Shown here piece by piece: positions 22,687 to 30,274 of a DNA stretch of 39,536 nucleotides (its first letter is position 1; each line of letters starts with the position of its first letter). Source of the stretch: Bacilli bacterium (GTDB taxonomy: Bacteria > Bacillota_I > Bacilli_A > RF39 > UBA660); the NCBI GenBank assembly GCA_017542465.1, contig JAFXXB010000022.1:1-39536 (forward strand), given 5' to 3'. Made by a program: the position numbers and the translations under genes. The notes beneath the pieces were generated by a model that saw nothing but the letters and a program-made list of their open reading frames with translations, was not told the DNA's origin and did no database searches.

Positions 22687-23151
22687 TTTTTCTTCATCAT
22701 CTTTGTTATATTGTCCAGTTAAACTCTTAGCTAAATCAACATGTTGTTTAACTGTTAATAAATCACCTACTACAGGAATATCTCTTATCTTATCATTTGC
22801 TGCTTGATATGCTTGATGTCTCATTGGATGAGTTAATGAATCTAATTCCATTTCAGCTTCATCTAAAACCATATTACCAACATCACTTACTACATTGTTT
22901 TGATTCTTTAAATCTTGTACCATAGGCGATGATTGAGCAACCTTAGTAAAAATATCAATATATTCTTGATTTAATGGTGATGTAGGAAATCTTGATTCAA
23001 ACTCAGTTTGATTTTTCATATCCTTACCATATTCGTATATTCTATCAAATAATTCATCTATTTCTTTTTTAAGTTTATCATTTGTTACTTCATATGTATT
23101 GTATATTGCATTCTTTCTTGCATCTATACTTGTTTTAACTAAATCATTCAT
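22681..23151 (-). CDS. Hypothetical helical protein, 156 aa
   Basis: I do not recognise this protein. It is predominantly helical and soluble, rich in Asp, Glu, Lys and Gln, with DIFTKVAQSSPMVQDLKNQN in the middle and MELDSLTHPMRHQAYQAAND further on. There is no signal peptide. The start is AGGTGAT-AAT-ATG. It lies 8 bp behind the inositol monophosphatase-like gene and ends in a terminator hairpin, so it is probably the last gene of that transcription unit. Confidence 0.65.
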   Translation of the reverse strand: MNDLVKTSIDARKNAIYNTYEVTNDKLKKEIDELFDRIYEYGKDMKNQTEFESRFPTSPLNQEYIDIFTKVAQSSPMVQDLKNQNNVVSDVGNMVLDEAEMELDSLTHPMRHQAYQAANDKIRDIPVVGDLLTVKQHVDLAKSLTGQYNKDDEEKE

Positions 23152-23159
23152 ATTATCAC

Positions 23160-23927
23160 CTATACTATATATTTATTATAATCTTCCATCCCATTAGAAG
23201 CTAACACAGAAGATGGATGTAAATAATCTATTTCATTTCCATCTATTGTTGTAAGTGTTCCACCTGCTTCTAAAACTATAATTGATGCACCACAAAAATC
23301 CCATGGTTGAATCTTTAATTCAAAATATACTTCAGCTCTACCTGCTGCTATATTACAAAGTTCAATAACAGCACTTCCAGCTCTTCTAAAATCAGCAGCG
23401 TTAGATGCAAATGATTGTAATAAGCTTAAAGATCTACTTCTTAAATCTTCATAATAAGGAGCGCATCCTGAATAAACAATTCCATCTTTTAATAATTTAT
23501 TAGATACATGAATCTTCTTTCCATTAAGATAAGCCCCTTCATCTTTAATAGCAGTATATAATTCATTAACATATGGTAAATAACATACACCTAAGAAAGG
23601 TTTACCATTTTTTAATAATCCAATTGATATTGCACTTAGTTTTAAGTCTCTTGCAAAGTTAGCTGTACCATCAATAGGATCAACAACAAATAAGTATTCT
23701 TTATTACTTATATTATTGTCATCTCCTTCTTCTCCCATAAATGCAGCTTCAGGCATTATTCTTGCTAAACCTGCTTTTATCTTTTCTTGTATAAGAGTAT
23801 CATAATTCGTTACATAATTACCAATACCATCTTTATTTTCTATATCTATATCATTTCTATCTGCATTAACTATTAATTCACCACATTCTTTAATTAATAC
23901 AATTATTTTATTTAATATATCTCCCAT
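23160..23927 (-). CDS. Inositol monophosphatase-family phosphatase
   Basis: A 255-residue member of the inositol monophosphatase/SuhB family, Mg-dependent phosphatases acting on small sugar or nucleotide phosphates. The metal-site motifs are all present: GEEGDD (residues about 71-76), VDPIDGTANF (81-90) and QPWDFCGASIIVLEAGG near residue 210. Length is typical. Substrate could be inositol phosphate, a sugar phosphate or 3'-phosphoadenosine phosphate; sequence alone does not decide. The start ATG has GAGGTAAG just upstream. It precedes the 156-aa gene by 8 bp. Confidence 0.9.
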   Translation of the reverse strand: MGDILNKIIVLIKECGELIVNADRNDIDIENKDGIGNYVTNYDTLIQEKIKAGLARIMPEAAFMGEEGDDNNISNKEYLFVVDPIDGTANFARDLKLSAISIGLLKNGKPFLGVCYLPYVNELYTAIKDEGAYLNGKKIHVSNKLLKDGIVYSGCAPYYEDLRSRSLSLLQSFASNAADFRRAGSAVIELCNIAAGRAEVYFELKIQPWDFCGASIIVLEAGGTLTTIDGNEIDYLHPSSVLASNGMEDYNKYIV

Positions 23928-23951
23928 ATTCTTACCTCACTTAATTAATTA

Positions 23952-23982
23952 TAAAATAAAAGAGTAGATAATTCTACTCTTC
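23952..23982 (-). terminator. Intrinsic terminator of the DUF1292-like gene
   Basis: Arms AGAGTAGA/TCTACTCT followed by TTTTATTTT on the minus strand. The TAG stop at 23974-23976 is inside the stem. Confidence 0.75.
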
Positions 23983-24228
23983 ATTTCTTATTTTCATTAA
24001 CATTAGTTTTAAGAATGAATCTGCTTCTTCAGGTTTATCTATACTTATAAACTTATCAGTTCCATCTTCTTGTACTACTTCTTTCAAAACTAATTCTTCT
24101 TCATTAATTTCATCTTTAGCAGTATCTACAGGAGACCCTAAAATAAATCTTCTACTTGCAAATTCCATATCATCTAATATATACATTTCAAATCCATTAT
24201 CTAATGTAACTATACTATCTTTATACAT
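23974..24228 (-). CDS. Small acidic protein, DUF1292-like
   Basis: An 84-residue acidic protein. The layout SIVTLDNGFEMYILDDMEF, a mid-loop, then LVLKEVVQEDGTDKFISI resembles DUF1292 proteins, which have two beta hairpins and an acidic C-terminus; the match is by pattern only. The ATG at 24226-24228 has AGGTG upstream. It follows the split repeat protein by 9 bp and ends at a hairpin terminator. The small gene at 26650-26961 on the other side of the repeat gene has a similar feel. Confidence 0.5.
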   Translation of the reverse strand: MYKDSIVTLDNGFEMYILDDMEFASRRFILGSPVDTAKDEINEEELVLKEVVQEDGTDKFISIDKPEEADSFLKLMLMKIRNEE

Positions 24229-24236
24229 ATTCACAC

Positions 24237-25391
24237 CTACCTAGTTATTCCTGTTTGAGATAAACCTTGTACAGCTTCAATTACTTGTTCTTTAGGGAAC
24301 CAAGCATAACCTTTACCTATTAAGTTACCTGCAGCATCTGCTTGTGCCATATGCCACATCTCTTGTCCATTTTTAAGAACTACTGCTTGATCAAATAATA
24401 CATGTTGTCCAGCAGCTGTATTTAATGCAATAGGATTAGATACAGATGATACGCCACCATAATGAAGTGAACTTATATCAACAGTTTGTCCTGATTTAAT
24501 AGCTTGCTCAACAACAGTTGAAGTTGGAACTTCAGGTACTGTAGGAACATCAGGAACTGTTGCAGTTGGTTGAACAGGAACATGAGTACTTGATAAACCA
24601 TAATCAGAGAATGCTTGTGTTGATTGTGTTGGTGTATCCACTACTTCTTGTTTAGCACCATTAATAAATCCTTGAGTATTTTCTTCAATTATTTGAGGCT
24701 CGTGATGAACTTTATCTGCTATATTTTGTAATACTGTTTTACCAGTAAATAATTCTACCATATTACCAGTTAAGTAACCTAATGCTACACCATTAACAGC
24801 ATACTTGATTGGAGTAGATTTAAGCTTAGCTTTAATATTATTAACTCCTCTACCAATTGCTGAATTATTCCATGCATTACCAATATTTGTAGATGTTCTT
24901 TCTACAAACTGTCCTGCTTTACTATTATTAATCTTATTTACTACATTTGCTACTTTTCCATCTGGATGTTTATTAGTCCATGCATTTATTCCTTTATTAA
25001 CAAGTTTAGATGTAAATTGAACTGTCTTAACTGCAGCTAATCCTGTTCTAATAACACCTACACCAGGAACGCATGACATACCTAAACCAGCAGCAAAACC
25101 ACCAGCAAACCATAAACCTTTTTTAAGTAATGCTTTTGCTTTTTCCTTATCAAACTTTTTCTTTTCAGTAGGAACTTCAACAGAAGGTTCCTCCTTCTCT
25201 GGTTCTTCTTCAGTTGGTTCTTCTTCATGTTCTTCTGGAGTTTTTTCAACAGGAGCTTCCTTTTTATTAATATCTAATCCATGTTCTCTTAAGAATTGTT
25301 CGTATTCATCACCTTTTGGTTCATAAATACCTCTTGATATAGCATCGTCAATTTGTTCTTGTGTTAATCTTGGATCCCATTCAAGTTTTTC
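24237..25391 (-). pseudogene. C-terminal part of the interrupted repeat protein
   Basis: Open frame directly downstream of, and in the same frame as, the TAA at 25392-25394. After the stop it reads EKLEWDPRLTQEQIDDAI, an acidic linker, KKGLWFAGGFAAGLGM and a second hydrophobic stretch (KYAVNGVALGYLTGNMVELF), then a Pro/Val/Thr-rich linker and a C-terminal region ending with PKEQVIEAVQGLSQ. The first in-frame ATG is at 25077-25079, about 100 codons in and without a convincing ribosome binding site. There is no in-frame GTG or TTG before it. I therefore read this as the second half of one gene (24237-26657) separated by a nonsense codon. Separate initiation at 25079 (280 aa) is possible but less likely. 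Confidence 0.65.
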
Positions 25392-26657
25392 TTATTCATC
25401 CTTAGTTTCTTCAGCTGGTTCAGTTTTACTTTCTTCAGCAGCTTTAGCTTCCTCTTGTGCTTTTCTTCTTCTATTTAATTCAGCTAATAAATCATGATAT
25501 TCTTTTACCGCTGGATCATCATCTTCTAATTCTCCTGAACTAATACTTTCTCTCCATAGTTCACCAAGTCTTCTATTAATATCCTCTTCACTCATTTTTT
25601 CAAAAGGATTAAATTCTTTTTCTTGTTCTTTTTTTCTTCTATTTAACTCAGCCAATAAATCATGATACTCAATTACTTCTTTATCATCTTCTTCAAATTC
25701 TCCTGAAGCTATTCCACTATTCCATAATTGATTTAATCTTGCATTTATTTCTTCTTCACTCATATGTTCATATGGGTTTTCTTTTACTTCTTCTTCAGTT
25801 TGTTCTTCATCAACTGTTTCCTCTTGAACTTGCTCATCTGGTTCTGGTGTTGGTTCAGATACAGTTGATTGAGGTTGAACTGGAGTTTGAGCAGGTTGTT
25901 GAGGATCAACATGTTTTCCGTCATCATAACTATTAATATTAAAATCATTACCATTGTTTATAGTTTTATAGTATTTTTTCAAATCACCTAATGTAAATCC
26001 TGTATTACTATTATTGTATAATACTACATTCTCATCAGGATCTCCTTGTTTGATATGAGTTGCAAGAGTTGATTCAATAATACTTGTTGGAAAACGTCCT
26101 AATTCACCAACTTTAGATTGATATTTTTCTTCTTTAATCTCTTCCATTCTCATCTTTAAATCGCCAAGTGTGATATCTGGTCTACCTGCATAAGCCACTT
26201 GAACTACATGATCATCTGAATTTCCTTGTCTTGTATATGTATCTATGTCTCTTTGTAAGGACTCTTCATTATATAAACTATCTATTGCAGCTTTTTTAGA
26301 TTCATATTTTTCTTTTTTGATATCTTCCATTCTCATTTTTAAATCACCAAATGTGATATCTGGTCTACCTGCATAAGCCACTTGAACTACATGATCATCT
26401 GAATTTCCTTGTCTTGTATATGTATCTATATCTCTTTGTAAGGACTCTTCGTTATATAAACTATCTATTGCAGCTTTTTTGGAATTATATATATCCTTAT
26501 CGATTTTTTCAATTTGTCTTCTGAATTCTCCTACTGTATAACGTACATTATTAATTTCATAACATTCATAATCATCTGGTCTATTATTATAATTTTTAAG
26601 AATATTATCCATTATCCATTCTCTAGAACAACTATCCAAAAATTCTTGTCTATTCAT
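25392..26657 (-). CDS. Repeat protein, N-terminal part up to an in-frame TAA
   Basis: 421 residues. The first 230 residues consist of four repeats of about 61 residues (R-x-D-I...Y...G-D-L-K-x-R/K); the central two are nearly identical, also at DNA level. After a Pro/Gln/Glu-rich linker, two repeats of about 57 residues follow: MSEEEINARLNQLW...EYHDLLAELNRR and MSEEDINRRLGELW...EYHDLLAELNRR. No signal peptide is present. Then comes TAA, and the same frame continues open for another 385 codons with membrane segments. The ATG at 26655-26657 has GAAGGTG upstream and overlaps the previous gene by 8 bp. I recognise no family; repeats and linkers suggest a scaffold-type protein, which is inference. 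Confidence 0.7.
   Translation of the reverse strand: MNRQEFLDSCSREWIMDNILKNYNNRPDDYECYEINNVRYTVGEFRRQIEKIDKDIYNSKKAAIDSLYNEESLQRDIDTYTRQGNSDDHVVQVAYAGRPDITFGDLKMRMEDIKKEKYESKKAAIDSLYNEESLQRDIDTYTRQGNSDDHVVQVAYAGRPDITLGDLKMRMEEIKEEKYQSKVGELGRFPTSIIESTLATHIKQGDPDENVVLYNNSNTGFTLGDLKKYYKTINNGNDFNINSYDDGKHVDPQQPAQTPVQPQSTVSEPTPEPDEQVQEETVDEEQTEEEVKENPYEHMSEEEINARLNQLWNSGIASGEFEEDDKEVIEYHDLLAELNRRKKEQEKEFNPFEKMSEEDINRRLGELWRESISSGELEDDDPAVKEYHDLLAELNRRRKAQEEAKAAEESKTEPAEETKDE
26116..26298 (-). repeat. 183-bp tandem repeat, copy 2
   Basis: Nearly identical over at least 26171-26298 to 26354-26481 (constant offset 183 bp, 61 codons). It lies in the coding sequence of the repeat protein. Confidence 0.8.
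26299..26481 (-). repeat. 183-bp tandem repeat, copy 1
   Basis: The partner of 26116-26298, with only a few silent or conservative differences, indicating a recent duplication. Confidence 0.8.
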
Positions 26658-26961
26658 TATTAACACCTTCTTCAGCAAACATTTTCTTTAACTCTTCAAC
26701 GTCTATACCATTTGCTTTCATTGAATCTTGTAATCCAATTTGAATTTTAGGATATAATCTATTGATTTCATTTTCATCAGTAACCTTTTGATATTCATTA
26801 TTAGGTAGATGTTTAACTAAATAATACATATCAGTTATATCTGATAAATCATCCTTTAATTCATTGATAAAAGAATAATTACTTCCATTATCTTCTAGAT
26901 TAGTTAAAACCATATTATTCTTTCCATCAATTACTATTATTTCTCCTACTTCGCAGTTCAT
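26650..26961 (-). CDS. Small acidic hypothetical protein, 103 aa
   Basis: A 103-residue soluble protein starting MNCEVGEIIVIDGKNN. Its first half has beta-strand-turn repeats (MVLTNLEDNGSNYSFINEL), then YYLVKHL and YQKVTDENEINRLY, an arrangement reminiscent of DUF1292-type proteins, and a C-terminal helix (IDVEELKKMFAEEG). The ATG at 26959-26961 has AAGGA ten bases upstream; a GTG three codons earlier is too close. It overlaps the repeat-protein gene by 8 bp and so heads that unit. Confidence 0.55.
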   Translation of the reverse strand: MNCEVGEIIVIDGKNNMVLTNLEDNGSNYSFINELKDDLSDITDMYYLVKHLPNNEYQKVTDENEINRLYPKIQIGLQDSMKANGIDVEELKKMFAEEGVNNE

Positions 26962-27068
26962 TAGTCCCACTTCCTTATTTTACATCTTATACTATTATTT
27001 TATTATATTGTATATATATAATCTATAAATAAGGACTTTATTTACATGTGAATATATTTATTCTTTAC

Positions 27069-27094
27069 AAAAAAAGAAGAATTACTTCTTCTTT
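27069..27094 (-). terminator. Intrinsic terminator of lepB
   Basis: Arms AAGAAG/CTTCTT around ATTA, followed by seven Ts. The lepB TAA stop lies in the loop-stem region. Confidence 0.8.
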
Positions 27095-27747
27095 TCTATA
27101 TTTCCAAATTTACTAAATGGTAATAATCTTACTTCTGTAATACCTTTTATTTGTTTTGATTTAACTGCACCAATATCACGAGAGTCAAATGATACCTTAC
27201 GGTTATCACCCATTACAAAGTATTCATCTTCACCAAGTGTTATACCTTCAGTACATAATTTAAAATCTCTATGACATGTATAATTCTTATATTCATCTGC
27301 CACGAATTCTTCTTCTATTTTTCTACCATCAACATATAAAGCATTTTTTATTTGTCCATTTTCTTCATACACATCATACTTTATAGTTTCACCAGGCATA
27401 CCAATTACTCTTTTAATAATAGTCCCTGAATTAGATTTAATAACAACTATATCAAATCTATTAATACCTTTAACATTTCTTTTTAATTTATATAATAATA
27501 AGATATTCCCAGGTTCCAAGGTTGGTTCCATAGAATTTTGTTGTACCCTAACTGGTGATGCAATAAATATTCTTATAATGATTATAAAAGCAATTAGAAT
27601 TAAGAAAGGTACATTTTCCATAAAGATATCTAACTTAGCTCTATTAGTTACTCTCTTAACTTCTTCAGGATCTTTTTCTTTCTTTTCTTCTTTTACTTCT
27701 ATTATTTCTTTTTCTTCCTTAACATTCTTTTTCTTTCTCTTAGCCAT
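27082..27747 (-). CDS. lepB: Signal peptidase I
   Basis: A 221-residue type I signal peptidase that removes signal peptides from exported proteins at the outer face of the membrane. After a Lys/Glu-rich cytoplasmic head (1-40) comes one membrane helix (about 45-63). The catalytic domain has NSMEPTL (Ser72), IIKRVIGMPGE (Lys112) and YFVMGDNR...DSR boxes. A short insert with two cysteines (YTCHRDFKLC) sits before the GDN box. The ATG at 27745-27747 is preceded by GGTGATTAAC. It lies directly downstream of rplS but has its own extended -10 promoter. rbgA, its usual partner, is missing here and found at the left edge. Confidence 0.95.
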   Translation of the reverse strand: MAKRKKKNVKEEKEIIEVKEEKKEKDPEEVKRVTNRAKLDIFMENVPFLILIAFIIIIRIFIASPVRVQQNSMEPTLEPGNILLLYKLKRNVKGINRFDIVVIKSNSGTIIKRVIGMPGETIKYDVYEENGQIKNALYVDGRKIEEEFVADEYKNYTCHRDFKLCTEGITLGEDEYFVMGDNRKVSFDSRDIGAVKSKQIKGITEVRLLPFSKFGNIEKKK

Positions 27748-27763
27748 GTTAATCACCAAGACA

Positions 27764-27772
27764 ATTATAGCA
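27764..27772 (-). promoter_or_regulatory. Extended -10 promoter of lepB
   Basis: TGCTATAAT, just behind the rplS terminator T-tract; no good -35 is seen. Confidence 0.55.
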
Positions 27773-27786
27773 TATATAAGAGCAAC

Positions 27787-27816
27787 AAAAAAGGAAAGAT
27801 ATTAATTTCTTTCCTT
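27787..27816 (-). terminator. Intrinsic terminator of rplS, stop codon in the loop
   Basis: Arms AAGGAAAGA/TCTTTCCTT followed by Ts. The rplS TAA stop is in the loop. Confidence 0.85.
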
Positions 27817-28140
27817 AACTTTGTATTCTTTTTCCATTCTATCGATGAAGTTAAGTTTAGCTCTTCTAACTTTACCTTTTCTAACTACAACGATCTTATC
27901 AATTAATGGAGAATTAACTTTAAATACTCTTTTAACTGCTACAGATCCTGATTTTTTTCTAACTGTGAATGCCTTAGAAACAGATCCACCAGATATAGAA
28001 GTAACTAATCCTTCAAATGCTTGAATTCTATGAGTTTTTCCTTCTACGATCTTGTAATCTACTCTTACAGTATCACCAACACGAAATTCAGGAATATCAG
28101 TTCTAACAGATTTTTCATTAATCTTATCAATTAAATTCAT
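27802..28140 (-). CDS. rplS: 50S ribosomal protein L19
   Basis: The 112-residue ribosomal protein L19, at the 30S-50S interface. Typical sequence: FRVGDTVRVDYKIVEG, RIQAFEGLVTSISGG, FTVRKKSGSVAVKRVF, SPLIDKIVVVRKGKVRRAKL. Length is normal. The ribosome binding site AAAGGAG is strong. It has its own promoter (28231-28259) and an approximately 84-nt leader with a stable hairpin, and is closed by a terminator overlapping the stop. In many Firmicutes trmD lies upstream; here a cohesin-like membrane protein gene does. Confidence 0.97.
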   Translation of the reverse strand: MNLIDKINEKSVRTDIPEFRVGDTVRVDYKIVEGKTHRIQAFEGLVTSISGGSVSKAFTVRKKSGSVAVKRVFKVNSPLIDKIVVVRKGKVRRAKLNFIDRMEKEYKVKERN

Positions 28141-28162
28141 AACTATACTCCTTTCCTATAAC

Positions 28163-28224
28163 ATACACCCACATAATCATAAGTAAAACTCATCGGATTA
28201 CATTTAGCTCTTTTTATCAAAAGC
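28163..28224 (-). promoter_or_regulatory. Putative L19 leader RNA structure
   Basis: In the rplS leader (minus strand), TGTAATC (28196-28202) pairs with GATTATG (28172-28178), and ATGAGT (28188-28193) with ACTTAT (28179-28184). This gives a 13-bp hairpin with a CG bulge and a TTT loop. A second small stem may form at 28206-28224. Many ribosomal protein operons are autoregulated through such leaders, and an L19 leader class is known in Firmicutes; whether this belongs to it needs a covariance model. Confidence 0.45.
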
Positions 28225-28230
28225 AATAGT

Positions 28231-28259
28231 ATATTATCATATTTATAAATAAATATCAA
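28231..28259 (-). promoter_or_regulatory. Sigma-A-type promoter of rplS
   Basis: TTGATA (28254-28259), a 17-bp spacer and TAATAT (28231-28236). The predicted start is near 28224, leaving a leader of about 84 nt. Confidence 0.8.
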
Positions 28260-28267
28260 GTTAAATA

Positions 28268-28292
28268 AGAAAAACAGAGTAATTACTCTGTT
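28268..28292 (-). terminator. Intrinsic terminator of the gap operon
   Basis: Arms AACAGAGT/ACTCTGTT followed by TTTTTC on the minus strand, right after the stop. Confidence 0.85.
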
Positions 28293-29259
28293 ATAATGTA
28301 TCTACATCATCATCGTCATCTTTTTTAATTTCACCATCTTCGATGACTGAATCTTCACCATCATCAAATGCTAATGGATTAATATTGATTAATCCACCTT
28401 CACCCTCTTTAGTTGGATTATCTTTAAACATTTCTTTATCAACTTCAATAGGTTTATTCTTTAATTCTTCATTTGATTCTTCATTTTTAGAAACAAACTC
28501 TGATAATGGCATGATAGTTTTTTCTTCAGGTTCAATAATATCTTGTTTTTCTTTCTTCTTGACCCTAGGGAATGGTCCAACACCTGGTATTGGATAATTC
28601 TTAGGATCTAATTGGTAATCTATTTTACCTTTAATATTACTTTGCTTTCTATTTGGAATCATAATAAATGCAATTGCACCTATAAATATTGCAACACCAC
28701 CTACAATTATAAATGGTAATGCAAAATTAATAGCTCTTTTTACTTTTGTATCTTTATCTATATTAGTTCTTAAAGCTAACATATTATTAGGTCCATCACG
28801 CTTAAGTAAAATATAATAACCTTCTGATCTATATTTAGAACCATCATCATTATAAGCGTATATATCATATATTTTCATTTCAGATGATTTATTAACAGCA
28901 AATTTATTTGTAACTTTAAATACTATTCCACCATATATATTTTTATTAGTTACCATACTTGATGTGAATGTTAATTTATATTCTTTATTTCCACTTGAAG
29001 ACTTTATTTCTTCATAATCTACTTTGCAATTATCACCAGCAAACACAGTATCAAGTTCAATCATATTAGAATCAAATGATATCTTAAATTCATTCTTATA
29101 TGTATCTTCACCCATGAAACCAAAGAATGTAGTTATCTTATTATTTTGATATTCTTCATCCATTTCAAATGTTGGTTCATAATGAGATGCTCTTATACCA
29201 TATACGTTAAAAGTAAATAAACATATAATTAATAATACTATATATCTTAACTTCTTCAT
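28291..29259 (-). CDS. Cohesin-like membrane protein with acidic cytoplasmic tail
   Basis: A 322-residue protein. Signal peptide (1 to about 24), extracytoplasmic beta-rich domain (about 30-165) with cohesin/Ig-like spacing (FKISFDSNMIELDTVF, CKVDYEEI, YKLTFTSSMV, GGIVFKVTN), membrane helix (about 181-206), then a 115-residue cytoplasmic tail rich in Asp, Glu and Pro, ending DDDDDVDTL. The ATG is one base behind the gap stop, so translation is coupled to gap; GAAGGT inside the gap end serves as a weak ribosome binding site. Function is unknown. A surface domain joined to an acidic tail suggests a receptor or scaffold. Confidence 0.6.
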   Translation of the reverse strand: MKKLRYIVLLIICLFTFNVYGIRASHYEPTFEMDEEYQNNKITTFFGFMGEDTYKNEFKISFDSNMIELDTVFAGDNCKVDYEEIKSSSGNKEYKLTFTSSMVTNKNIYGGIVFKVTNKFAVNKSSEMKIYDIYAYNDDGSKYRSEGYYILLKRDGPNNMLALRTNIDKDTKVKRAINFALPFIIVGGVAIFIGAIAFIMIPNRKQSNIKGKIDYQLDPKNYPIPGVGPFPRVKKKEKQDIIEPEEKTIMPLSEFVSKNEESNEELKNKPIEVDKEMFKDNPTKEGEGGLININPLAFDDGEDSVIEDGEIKKDDDDDVDTL

Positions 29260-29260
29260 A

Positions 29261-30265
29261 TTATATTAATACCTTCATTGTTCTTATCATTTGATTAGTG
29301 TAACCTAATTCATTATCATACCAAGCTACTACTTTAACCATATGAGTTCCATCATCTAAATCTAATACATCAGTTAATAATCCATCAACTAAAGCACCAT
29401 GTTTATTACCAATTACATCAGCTGATACAATAGGATCCATAGTAAAATCTAATGTATCATTTACGCTTAATCTAAATGCTTCATTTATACTTTTAACACT
29501 TACTCTCTTTTTAACAATAACTGATAAATCAATCATTGAACCATCTATAGTTGGTACTCTAAATGCACCGCCATGTAACTTACCATCTAGCTTTGGCATT
29601 ACTTTACCTATTGCACTAGCAGCTCCTGTTGATGTTGGAATAATGTTTTCTAATGCTGCTCTACCACGTCTAGAGTATGCTCCTTTTTTATGAAGAACAT
29701 CTAATGTTGTTTGATCATTTGTAGTTGCATGAACAGTTGTCATGTATCCACCTATTATCTTAAAACTCTTATCTAATACATCAAGAACTGGTGCTAAACA
29801 ATTTGTTGTACAAGATGCTGCAGATATAACTTCTTCTTTTCCTGTTAAGGTCTTATGATTTACATTATATACTATAGTCTTACAATCACCTTTTGCTGGT
29901 GCTGATATAATTACATGTTTTGCTCCAGCAGTAATATGTGCTTGTGCATCTTCAACATTTGTATAGAATCCTGTACATTCTAAAACTACATCTACTTTTA
30001 ATTTACCCCATGGTAAATTAGCTGCATCTTTTTCTTTATATATTTTAATTTTTCTTCCTTTATATATAAAATTATCTTCATCATATTTTATTTTAGATGC
30101 ATCAAACATTCTAAAATTAGAATCATACTTAAGTAAGAAATATAAATCCTCAGTAGAACCTAAATCATTTATTGCTACTACTTCAAGTTCTTTATCTTCT
30201 AATAATTCCCTAAAGGCAAGTCTTCCTATTCTACCAAATCCATTTATCGCAATTCTTTTCTTCAT
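29261..30265 (-). CDS. gap: Glyceraldehyde-3-phosphate dehydrogenase
   Basis: The 334-residue glycolytic enzyme oxidising glyceraldehyde 3-phosphate to 1,3-bisphosphoglycerate with NAD and phosphate. The NAD-binding INGFGRIGR opens the protein, the catalytic SAASCTTNCLAP is near residue 150, and HATTNDQTTLD and WYDNELGYTNQM are the usual later motifs. The substrate loop KLHGGAFRVPT is intact. The start has AGGAGG upstream. It lies between the uridine kinase-like gene (9 bp) and the cohesin-like gene (coupled). Confidence 0.97.
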   Translation of the reverse strand: MKKRIAINGFGRIGRLAFRELLEDKELEVVAINDLGSTEDLYFLLKYDSNFRMFDASKIKYDEDNFIYKGRKIKIYKEKDAANLPWGKLKVDVVLECTGFYTNVEDAQAHITAGAKHVIISAPAKGDCKTIVYNVNHKTLTGKEEVISAASCTTNCLAPVLDVLDKSFKIIGGYMTTVHATTNDQTTLDVLHKKGAYSRRGRAALENIIPTSTGAASAIGKVMPKLDGKLHGGAFRVPTIDGSMIDLSVIVKKRVSVKSINEAFRLSVNDTLDFTMDPIVSADVIGNKHGALVDGLLTDVLDLDDGTHMVKVVAWYDNELGYTNQMIRTMKVLI

Positions 30266-30274
30266 AAAAACCTC

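Noticed and set aside
22403-22807. Plus-strand ORF of 134 codons
   Set aside because: It lies opposite DUF1003 and the 156-aa gene and spans their terminator; Ser/Ile-rich shadow reading.
26116-26481. Possible CRISPR-like or noncoding repeat array
   Set aside because: The repeats are adjacent without unique spacers, exactly 61 codons long and in frame within a coding sequence.
26971-27081. Riboswitch or other RNA element before the 103-aa gene
   Set aside because: The stretch is nearly pure A/T with only weak palindromes; no recognisable conserved structure.
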